A DNA stretch of 45,772 bases from Phaeospirillum sp. (GTDB lineage Bacteria; Pseudomonadota; Alphaproteobacteria; Rhodospirillales; Magnetospirillaceae), in assembly GCA_030824585.1 (NCBI GenBank), contig JAVBXM010000019.1:1-45772 (forward strand). Reading direction: 5' to 3'. Made by a program: the position numbers and the translations under genes. The notes beneath the pieces were generated by a model, which searched no databases, had not been told where the DNA came from, and saw nothing but the letters and a program-made list of their open reading frames with translations. This document shows, piece after piece, positions 27,335 through 33,646 of the stretch; position 1 is the first letter of the stretch, and the number at the start of each line of letters is the position of its first letter.

Positions 27335-28249
27335 TTACGGTTTGGCCTTATCTGCTTCGATTAACATCAAAATCGTTGCCGCAGTTTGGTGCAGAACGTA
27401 GCTGGCGAGATACGGAGGCACGTCCTTAATGTCGCCGCCTTGGCCATGTGCCGCCTTCTTGTTTCGTGGTGTTGGGATGCCACTTTCCAGCATGGAGCGG
27501 AGAGAGGTGAAGTGGGCCTGCCAATATTTTTCGACAAGCTCGTTGTCGAGAATCACGTCGATAAGCTTCTTTGCCGGATCGGTTGGGGTGTAAGCCCATT
27601 GACGTTTGTCACAAATGATCTTCATCGTGCTTTCAAATGATTTGGCACAATCGGTTAGGCATTCCTTGTATTTTCCATCCCGATAATGGTCGTGAGCACT
27701 AAGAAACTCGGCGTTTGCCCCGGAAAATCTTGGGTCTCTCAATAGAGTTAATGCTGGCTTGACGGCTTCCGCATGGAGAATCTCAGAATCTATGCGAATA
27801 ATTTTCTCAGATTCATATTGATACCCAACTCCAGATTCTTTGAATCTTATGTTCAGCTCGTTAATTGCATTGTCAGCATGCTGCGTGCGGCGATCATAGT
27901 AAGTGACGTGTCGTATTTTTTTATCGATAAGATAAAATATTATCTCTATAGCACTTAATGACTGTTCTATGTCTTTCTCATTCAGAAAATATTCCGTAAA
28001 CTCAGCCTCACCGTCTTGATAAATGTTATTGTTTAAATTGAACACGCCGTTCTCTTGTCTGAGTAAGTTGACGGCGGCACTGTAGGCCATCAGGTGTTGG
28101 CTGTTGACCGACGATCCGTCGATGGCCGAGCGGTATATGTGCACGATCTGAGTTTTGAGTTTTTTTGGTAGATCATCATAAACATATACGTCGGGCATCT
28201 CGCCCCTGAGACGGCGTTGGCGTTTTGTGTATGTTTCCCAAACGACCAT
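27335..28249 (-). CDS. STM4504/CBY_0614 family protein with Abi-like C-terminal region
   Basis: 304 residues beginning MVVWETYTKRQRRLRGEMPDVYVYDDLPKKLKTQIVHI, which I recognise as the start typical of the STM4504/CBY_0614 family; the identification is from memory. The C-terminal third (YKECLTDCAKSFESTMKIICDKRQW, then KKLIDVIL and RNKKAAHGQGG...YVLHQTAATILMLIEA) resembles the abortive-infection C-terminal (HEPN-like) helical domain, with RNKKAAHG in the position of the R-x4-6-H motif. It may be a defence gene, but this is not established. ATG 28249 has GGGAGACC upstream. Base composition is much more AT-rich than neighbours, which points to recent transfer. Confidence 0.75.
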   Translation of the reverse strand: MVVWETYTKRQRRLRGEMPDVYVYDDLPKKLKTQIVHIYRSAIDGSSVNSQHLMAYSAAVNLLRQENGVFNLNNNIYQDGEAEFTEYFLNEKDIEQSLSAIEIIFYLIDKKIRHVTYYDRRTQHADNAINELNIRFKESGVGYQYESEKIIRIDSEILHAEAVKPALTLLRDPRFSGANAEFLSAHDHYRDGKYKECLTDCAKSFESTMKIICDKRQWAYTPTDPAKKLIDVILDNELVEKYWQAHFTSLRSMLESGIPTPRNKKAAHGQGGDIKDVPPYLASYVLHQTAATILMLIEADKAKP

Positions 28250-28378
28250 CTCAGGTCTCCCTGCTTTAAAATCGAAGCTTTCCGCAAAATAGCTCGTAAA
28301 AATAGACTTGGTAAAGTGGGTGTGGGGGGAGGTTTAGGCTCCAAGAGGGGAAGATCGTAACGCACACCTACATCGTTG

Positions 28379-28397
28379 AAAAATATATAATATTTTT
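28379..28397. repeat. AT-only hairpin
   Basis: AAAAATAT (28379-28386) and ATATTTTT (28390-28397) form a perfect 8-bp stem with a 3-nt loop, directly abutting the right-hand TGTGGGG repeats. Confidence 0.8.
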
Positions 28398-28398
28398 A

Positions 28399-28422
28399 TG
28401 TGGGGTAGAATGTGGGGCAGTT
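28399..28422. repeat. Two imperfect TGTGGGG 12-mers (right)
   Basis: TGTGGGGTAGAA (28399-28410) and TGTGGGGCAGTT (28411-28422), tandem and in the same orientation as the perfect pair at 27305-27328. Confidence 0.8.
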
Positions 28423-28476
28423 GGTGCATTTTTGGCGTCGTTCAATTCCTGGCTAACTCATTGAAAACAAAAAGAG

Positions 28477-28514
28477 AGCCGCTGGGTTGCCCCAGCGGCT
28501 TGAGTTTAGGGAGG
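28477..28514. repeat. Direct repeat, right copy (38 bp)
   Basis: Identical to 27206-27243, including the 10-bp stem. The flank on its left is also A-rich and imperfectly similar (TTGAAA...), extending the similarity to about 57 bp. On the minus strand it would act as a terminator upstream of the inserted gene, insulating it from outside transcription. Confidence 0.9.
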
Positions 28515-28555
28515 AAACGTCCAAGAAAGCAGAAAGGGGTCCGAGGGACTGGCCT

Positions 28556-28598
28556 TTGCTGCAGTGCAATATATATCGGTAGAATTGCTGCGGTGCAA
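28556..28598. promoter_or_regulatory. Paired TTGC-N6-GCAA palindromes
   Basis: TTGCTGCAGTGCAA (28556-28569) and TTGCTGCGGTGCAA (28585-28598) differ by one base and start 29 bp apart, close to three helical turns. They resemble TGC/GCA palindromes bound by PhaR-type regulators of polyhydroxybutyrate genes in alphaproteobacteria (established type, assignment inferred). They lie about 160-200 bp upstream of the transglycosylase. Confidence 0.45.
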
Positions 28599-28759
28599 GG
28601 TAAAAATCGACGGGAGAAGCGCGGAAAGCCGCCGAAATGGCCTTTCTCTCCCTTTGGTGGATGCAACACAGGTATGACCACTTTGTAGCGGGAATCGTGG
28701 AAATCCTGGCATGGGGTGTGCAAGAATGCCTGCGGCCCACGGGCCCCAGGGAGAGTGTG

Positions 28760-29563
28760 ATGACGGCTTGGCGTATGGCATGGATGGTGGGAGCAGGCGC
28801 GGTCATGGCCGTGCTGGCGCTGCCCGCCCGGGCCGTTCCCACCGTCGCCAACGAGGGCCTGTGCGCCTCGGAGGCCGCTACCCAGGAGCGCCTTTACGGA
28901 ATTCCCGCCGCGCTGCTCCATTCCATCTCCATCGTCGAGTCCGGGCGCTACGATTCCCAGCACAAGGCAGTTATTGCCTGGCCGTGGACGGTGATGGCCG
29001 AGGGGCAGGGGAGATATTTGCCCAGCAAGGCCGAGGCCATCGCCGAGGTGAAGCGCCTCAAGGCCCGGGGCGTGCAGAATATCGACGTGGGCTGCATGCA
29101 GGTCAACCTGCGGCACCATCCCAATGCCTTCGCCAATCTGGACGAGGCCTTCGACCCGGCGGCGAACGTGGCCTATGCCGCCCGCTTCCTCAAGGGCCTG
29201 TTCAGCGCCACCGGCCATTGGCCGACGGCGGCGTCGTACTACCATTCCCAGACGCCCCATCTGGCCGCCGCCTATCGCGAGCGCCTGATGAAGGTGTGGA
29301 ACGCCCCGCCGAATACCGCCGGCACCCAGGTGGCATCGGCCCGGGTCAAGCCGGTGCCGTCGGCTCCGCCGCTCCGGCAGGTGCCCGGCAACGCCCAGGT
29401 GGAAGAGTTGCGCAAGGCGTGGCGGGAGAACGCCCAGGCCGCCCGCGACGAGGCCGGCCGTATCGCCGATGCCTACCGCAAGGCTCGCGTTTCCGAATAC
29501 CAGTTGCGCCGCGTCCGCTTCCAAGAAGCGCGCAACTCCCTGAATACCGCCACCCGTTATTGA
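28760..29563 (+). CDS. Periplasmic lytic transglycosylase (SLT fold)
   Basis: 267 residues from ATG 28760, preceded by AGGGAGAG. Signal peptide about 1-25 (ending PARA). The SLT domain starts YGIPAALLHSISIVESGRYD with catalytic Glu60, then VGCMQVNLRHHPNAF near 112-126, and AANVAYAARFLKGLF and ASYYHS. It cleaves the MurNAc-GlcNAc bond of peptidoglycan. The C-terminal 60 residues are charged and helical (EELRKAWRENAQAARDEAG) and may mediate partner binding. Monocistronic; convergent with a DedA gene. The specific machine served (flagellum, secretion, division) is not evident. Confidence 0.9.
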   Translation: MTAWRMAWMVGAGAVMAVLALPARAVPTVANEGLCASEAATQERLYGIPAALLHSISIVESGRYDSQHKAVIAWPWTVMAEGQGRYLPSKAEAIAEVKRLKARGVQNIDVGCMQVNLRHHPNAFANLDEAFDPAANVAYAARFLKGLFSATGHWPTAASYYHSQTPHLAAAYRERLMKVWNAPPNTAGTQVASARVKPVPSAPPLRQVPGNAQVEELRKAWRENAQAARDEAGRIADAYRKARVSEYQLRRVRFQEARNSLNTATRY

Positions 29564-29574
29564 GGCTGAGGTTT

Positions 29575-29591
29575 GCGGGCACGATGCCCGC
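29575..29591. terminator. Hairpin between convergent genes
   Basis: GCGGGCA (29575-29581), loop CGA, TGCCCGC (29585-29591). Short GC-rich stem without a U tract, 12 bp after the transglycosylase stop. Confidence 0.45.
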
Positions 29592-29609
29592 GCCCGGCGA
29601 CGCCGCCGC

Positions 29610-30221
29610 CTACTCGGCGGGGTCGGAGGGTTCGGCCGGCTTGGCGGCGGCGCTTTGGGAACGGCCGCGCATGGCGCCGAACACCCCGAAGCAAATCATG
29701 AAGACGATGAAGCCGCCCAGGACGAACCACTTGCTGTCGCCCAGCCATTCCTCGAGCTTGCGGCCCATGAAATAGCCGCCCCAGGCGAAGGAATGGGCCC
29801 AGATGGCCGCCGCGATGAAGTTCAGCACCAGATACTTGACGCGCGGCACGCCGGCGATGCCGACGATGAAGGGCGCCACGTTGCGCACCCCGTAAATCCA
29901 GCGGAACGACAGGATGAAGATGGCCGGGCTGCGGTTGACCGTCTCGAAGGCCCAGTCGATGCGGCCCGACAGGCTGGGCCAGCGCTTGAGCAGCGGGGCG
30001 CCGTACTTGCGGCCGATATAGTAGTAGAGCTGGTCGCCGAAGAAGCTGCCGGTCAGCGCCGCCAGGGCCAGCAATTCCACATTGATGCGGAACCGGCCTT
30101 CCGAGGCCAGGACGCCGGTGACGATCACCACCGTCTCACCCTCGATGAAGGTCCAGGCGGTGATGAGCGGATAGAGCAGGTATCCGTATTGGGTCAGGAC
30201 GTGGACGACCAGCTCTTCCAA
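29610..30221 (-). CDS. DedA family membrane protein
   Basis: 203 residues with about five hydrophobic segments. DedA hallmarks are the re-entrant WTFIEGETVVIVTGVLAS near 23-40, GDQLYYYIGRKYG near 62-74, and FRWIYGVRNVAPFIVGIAGVP near 106-126. The family acts as undecaprenyl-phosphate or phospholipid flippase/transporter at the inner membrane. The start used is a TTG at 30221 and is uncertain, since no strong site precedes it. The C-terminus is a short basic and proline-rich tail. Confidence 0.9.
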   Translation of the reverse strand: MEELVVHVLTQYGYLLYPLITAWTFIEGETVVIVTGVLASEGRFRINVELLALAALTGSFFGDQLYYYIGRKYGAPLLKRWPSLSGRIDWAFETVNRSPAIFILSFRWIYGVRNVAPFIVGIAGVPRVKYLVLNFIAAAIWAHSFAWGGYFMGRKLEEWLGDSKWFVLGGFIVFMICFGVFGAMRGRSQSAAAKPAEPSDPAE

Positions 30222-30333
30222 GGCAATCCCATATATCTAAGGGGTAATAACCGGTAGTAAAAATCCGGCAATACCGCCTGGGGGTCAACGGTGAAATCGC
30301 TTGGTTACGAAATCGTCATTGCTTTAGGGGGTA

Positions 30334-31443
30334 TCAGCGGTCGGAACGGGGCCGGATGCGGTTGACGTGGCCCATCTTGCGCCCGGGCCGGGCCTCGGCC
30401 TTGCCGTAGAGATGCAGGCGCGCCGTGGGGTCCTTCAGGATGTCCAGCCACTGGCCGGCGTCGTCGCCGATCAGGTTCTTCATCTCGGCGTCGGAATGGC
30501 GCTCGGGGCTGCCCAGCGGCAGGCCGCAGACGGCCCGGATGAACTGCTCGAACTGGTCGGTGACGCAGGCGTCCATGGTCCAGTGGCCGGAATTGTGCGG
30601 CCGGGGCGCCATCTCGTTGGCCAGCAGGCCGTCGGGGGTGACGAACATCTCCACCGCCAGCAGCCCGACCACGCCCAGCGCCTCGGCGGCGCGGTGGGCG
30701 ATGTCCATGGCCTGGCCGATCAGCGAAGGCGCGATGGGGGCGGGAACGGTGGTGGTGTCGAGGATGTGGTCGCGGTGGACGTTCCACACGGGGTCGAAGG
30801 CGGCCCATTCGCCGTCCACGCCGCGCGCCACGATCACCGAGATCTCGCCCAGGAAGTCGATGAAGCCTTCCAGCACGCCCAGGCCGGCTTCTTCCAGGCC
30901 GGCGCCCAGGGCGGCCCAGGCCTCGGCCGGGTCGGTGTCGGGGCCGATCTTGACCTGGCCCTTGCCGTCATAGCCCAGCCGGGCGGTCTTCAGCACGGCG
31001 GGGCGGCCGATCTCATGGATGGCCTGGCGCAGTTCGTCCAGGCTGCCCACCGCCCGCCAAGGCGCGGTCTCGATGCCGATGGAGTTGAAGAAGCGCTTTT
31101 CGTTGCAGCGGTCCTGCGCCACTTCCAGCACGCTCCAGCAGGGGCGCACCGGCACGTGCTCGGCCATGTGGCGGACGCTTTCCGCCGGAATATTCTCGAA
31201 TTCGAAGGTCACCACGTCCACCGAACGGACGAAGCGCTCGATGGCGTCCTGGTCGTCGTAGCGGGCGATGGTGGCGGCGTCGCTCACCTGGGCGGCGGGG
31301 GAGCCGGTCTCGGGCGTGAAGATATGGACGCGGTAGCCCAGCCGTGCCGCCGCCAGGGCGGCCATGCGGCCCAACTGGCCGCCGCCGATGATGCCGATGG
31401 CGCTGCCGGGCGGCAGCGGCGACGTCGCGGGATCGTGGCTCAC
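30334..31443 (-). CDS. purK: 5-(carboxyamino)imidazole ribonucleotide synthase
   Basis: 369 residues, ATP-grasp enzyme of purine synthesis converting AIR, bicarbonate and ATP to N5-CAIR. Motifs: [21 protein letters not shown] near 17-37, [19 protein letters not shown] (ATP-binding loop), [10 protein letters not shown], and [17 protein letters not shown] near 291-307. Its start overlaps the purE stop by four bases (ATGA), giving a purE-purK operon. Confidence 0.97.
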   Translation of the reverse strand: MSHDPATSPLPPGSAIGIIGGGQLGRMAALAAARLGYRVHIFTPETGSPAAQVSDAATIARYDDQDAIERFVRSVDVVTFEFENIPAESVRHMAEHVPVRPCWSVLEVAQDRCNEKRFFNSIGIETAPWRAVGSLDELRQAIHEIGRPAVLKTARLGYDGKGQVKIGPDTDPAEAWAALGAGLEEAGLGVLEGFIDFLGEISVIVARGVDGEWAAFDPVWNVHRDHILDTTTVPAPIAPSLIGQAMDIAHRAAEALGVVGLLAVEMFVTPDGLLANEMAPRPHNSGHWTMDACVTDQFEQFIRAVCGLPLGSPERHSDAEMKNLIGDDAGQWLDILKDPTARLHLYGKAEARPGRKMGHVNRIRPRSDR

Positions 31444-31961
31444 GGGCGGATCAGGTCGGGAGAATCGGGATCGACCGGGGCCTCGGCCACCGATTCGGTC
31501 TGGCGGGCGCGCCAGGCTTCCAGCGCCTCGTCCACCGCCGGGTCCATCAGGGCGATCACCGCGCCGGCCAGCAGGCCGGCATTGGTGGCGCCCGCCTTGC
31601 CGATGGCCAGGGTTCCCACCGGAATGCCGCCGGGCATCTGGACGATGGACAGCAGCGAGTCCTGGCCCTTCAGCGCCTTGCTCTCCACCGGAACGCCGAA
31701 TACCGGCAAGGTGGTCATGGCGGCGGCCATGCCCGGCAGGTGGGCGGCGCCGCCCGCTCCGGCGATGATGACCTTCAGCCCGCGGCCCTTGGCCGAGGTG
31801 GCATAGTCGTAGAGGCGCTTCGGCGTGCGGTGGGCCGAGACCACCCGGGTCTCGAAGGCGATGCCGAGGTCGCTGAGCACCTGGGCGGCGTGGCGCATGG
31901 TCTCCCAGTCCGACTGGCTGCCCATGATGATGCCGACCTGGATGGGGGCCGCTTTGACCAT
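31440..31961 (-). CDS. purE: N5-CAIR mutase (class I PurE)
   Basis: 173 residues. It converts N5-CAIR to CAIR. Class I motifs: [14 protein letters not shown] (9-22), [16 protein letters not shown] (catalytic His), [16 protein letters not shown], and [34 protein letters not shown] 31961 is preceded by AAGGA. The C-terminal 25 residues beyond the core are acidic and unremarkable. First gene of purEK; no purine riboswitch is recognisable upstream. Confidence 0.97.
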   Translation of the reverse strand: MVKAAPIQVGIIMGSQSDWETMRHAAQVLSDLGIAFETRVVSAHRTPKRLYDYATSAKGRGLKVIIAGAGGAAHLPGMAAAMTTLPVFGVPVESKALKGQDSLLSIVQMPGGIPVGTLAIGKAGATNAGLLAGAVIALMDPAVDEALEAWRARQTESVAEAPVDPDSPDLIRP

Positions 31962-32111
31962 GCTCGATCCTTGCCCTGCCTAGGGAAGAGAAAGGGCGGA
32001 ATTATATGCAGCCGCGCCCTGGACGCAAGGACGTATTGCCGAAATTCCGGACAGGTTCCCTGCCCCCTGTGCTACCATGCCTTGAAATCACGCTTCCCGT
32101 CGGGGGGAAGG

Positions 32112-32852
32112 ATGGCCAACCAGTTTCGTAGCGAACCTGTTTATTCCATCGGGCATGTCAACGAATATGCCCTCGACAGGGATGCCCATTCCCCGGGCCA
32201 CCACCCGCATTCGCCCTATCCCCAGAACGAACCGCCCCAGACCCAGCACAGCGTCGCCGACGTGGCGTCCATCCTGGGGCTGCCCGATGCCGCCATCACC
32301 CCGGCGGTACTGAAGGCGGTCACCGGCCTGCTGAGCGAGGCCGACCGCCTGCGCTGGATGGAATCCCAGAACCGGCGCCGCCAGGCCTATCTGGAAGGCC
32401 TGGCCGACCGCGATGTGATGGTGCCGGCACTGAACCGGCGGGGCTTCATCCGGGAATTGGAGACGCTGCTCAGCACCGGCCACGGCTCGGGGACCCTGGT
32501 GCTGCTGCATGTGGCGGGGATCGAGCATTTGCGCCAGATCCAGGGGCTGGCGGCGGGCGACGGGGCGCTGCGCCACGTTACCGCCCATCTGGTGGGCTCG
32601 CTCCGGACCTCGGACCCGGTGGGGTTGATGGGGGGAAGCGACTTCGCCCTGCTGCTGTCGGGGACGGAACTGACCGCCGCCCGCGACAAGGTGCGCGACA
32701 TCATGGAACGCATCAACCGGCAGCCTTTCTACTGGCAGGGCGATGTCCACAGCTTCGCGCTGTTTTCCGGCTACCACGTGCTGCAACCGGGCGAGAACGC
32801 CGAATCCGCCGTGGCCGCCGCCGACCGGGCCCGGCGCGGCCTGCCGGGGTGA
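32112..32852 (+). CDS. GGDEF-fold protein with degenerate active site (GGSDF)
   Basis: 246 residues. A histidine- and proline-rich N-terminus (about 25-50) leads to a helical segment, then a GGDEF-type domain about 95-245: ALNRRGFIRELETLL, GTLVLLHVAGIEHLRQIQGLAAGDGALRHVTAHL, and GLMGGSDFALLLSGTEL, where GGSDF replaces GG(D/E)EF. Loss of the central acidic residue suggests no diguanylate cyclase activity; it may bind GTP or act by protein contact. ATG 32112 has GGGGGGAAGG adjacent. Convergent with the LuxR-type regulator, with only 9 bp between stops. Confidence 0.82.
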   Translation: MANQFRSEPVYSIGHVNEYALDRDAHSPGHHPHSPYPQNEPPQTQHSVADVASILGLPDAAITPAVLKAVTGLLSEADRLRWMESQNRRRQAYLEGLADRDVMVPALNRRGFIRELETLLSTGHGSGTLVLLHVAGIEHLRQIQGLAAGDGALRHVTAHLVGSLRTSDPVGLMGGSDFALLLSGTELTAARDKVRDIMERINRQPFYWQGDVHSFALFSGYHVLQPGENAESAVAAADRARRGLPG

Positions 32853-32861
32853 GCCTTCAGT

Positions 32862-33530
32862 TCAGTTGATGACTTCCGGCATCACCCAGCCCGATTGCAG
32901 GGCGATACGCACCGCCTGGGCGCGGTTGGCCGCACCGATCTTGCGATAGACGTTGCGCAGGTGGACCTTGATGGTGATCTCCTGCAACGACAGCGCGATG
33001 GCGATTTCCTTGTTGGTGCGGCCCTCGACCAGTTGGGCGAGAATCTCGCCCTCGCGCCGCGACAGGCGGTCGAAAGGCGGCGGCGCGCCGGCCGGCTTGG
33101 CGGAGACCGGGGTGATGGACTGGTTGCTGGGGTCCTCGAAGAAGGTGCTGGACGGCAGGTACTTCTCGCCCGACAGCACCAGGCGCAGCGCGTTGACCAT
33201 GGCGGTGCCGCTGACCGTCTTGGGGATGAAGCCGGCGGCGCCGGCCTGCACGGCGGACACCACGTGGTCGCGGGTGGAATAGCCCGAGACGATCACCACC
33301 GGAGTTTCCGGAACGCGGGACTTGATCTGCTGCAATCCGCTCAGGCCGTCCATGCCGGGCATCATCAGGTCCAGCAGGACCAGACCGATACCCGGGGTTT
33401 CATCAATGACCTTGATGGCTTCACCCAAGGTAGCGGCATCGAGGATTTCCACACCGGGTTCGAGCTCCTGAAGAAAGGGCCTCAGCCCATCGCGGACCAG
33501 CTTGTGGTCGTCGGCCACCAGAATTTGCAT
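32862..33530 (-). CDS. NarL/FixJ-type response regulator
   Basis: 222 residues from ATG 33530 (GGGAG upstream). Receiver: VADDHKLVRDGL with Asp54 (LLDLMMPGMDG), VSGYS and FIPKT. LuxR-type helix-turn-helix: LSRREGEILAQLVEGRTNKEIAIALSLQEITIKVHLRNVYRKIGAANRAQAVRIA. It is 116 bp downstream of a hybrid kinase on the same strand, with its own likely promoter (33588-33616). It is expected to activate or repress transcription on phosphorylation; targets unknown. Confidence 0.94.
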   Translation of the reverse strand: MQILVADDHKLVRDGLRPFLQELEPGVEILDAATLGEAIKVIDETPGIGLVLLDLMMPGMDGLSGLQQIKSRVPETPVVIVSGYSTRDHVVSAVQAGAAGFIPKTVSGTAMVNALRLVLSGEKYLPSSTFFEDPSNQSITPVSAKPAGAPPPFDRLSRREGEILAQLVEGRTNKEIAIALSLQEITIKVHLRNVYRKIGAANRAQAVRIALQSGWVMPEVIN

Positions 33531-33587
33531 GAGTCCCGCTCCCAAAATTATTTGCCCCCACCATAAAAGGCTTCCAACCCACCCGAA

Positions 33588-33616
33588 AGTATAAACAGGG
33601 TTTTTGGAACAAACAA
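33588..33616 (-). promoter_or_regulatory. Candidate promoter of the NarL-type regulator
   Basis: On the minus strand TTGTTT (33616-33611), 17 bp, TATACT (33593-33588), in an AT-rich gap 58 bp before the start codon. A good sigma70-like match for this GC-rich genome. Confidence 0.55.
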
Positions 33617-33646
33617 TGCCATCCAAGAGTATCCCTGAAAAATATA

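Larger units (their letters stand above)
27207..28514. mobile_element. Putative small genomic insert bounded by direct repeats
   Basis: A 1.27-kb segment between identical 38-bp repeats, strikingly richer in A+T than the rest of the window and carrying one gene unlike its neighbours in codon use. A second pair of repeats (TGTGGGGCAGAA units at 27305-27328 and 28399-28422) lies just inside. No integrase or transposase is encoded, so it is either a remnant, a non-autonomous cargo, or a unit moved in trans. Without the insert, the kinase and the transglycosylase genes would be ordinary divergent neighbours. Confidence 0.5.
28250..28759. other. Non-coding stretch with repeats and palindromes
   Basis: This 510-bp gap contains the AT hairpin at 28379-28397, the right TGTGGGG units at 28399-28422, the right 38-bp repeat at 28477-28514, and paired TTGC-N6-GCAA palindromes at 28556-28598. 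The frame of the transglycosylase extends upstream to 28637 but without a good ribosome site. I find no separate gene. Confidence 0.6.

Noticed and set aside
27206..28514. CRISPR array made of the repeated units
   Set aside because: Only two copies of each unit, with a gene between them, and no regular spacers.
28637..28759. Upstream extension of the transglycosylase frame
   Set aside because: It would put 41 residues before a clear signal peptide, and only the ATG at 28760 has a good ribosome site.
31962..32111. Purine riboswitch before purE
   Set aside because: The stretch shows no purine-aptamer core; it simply holds the divergent starts of purE and the GGSDF gene.
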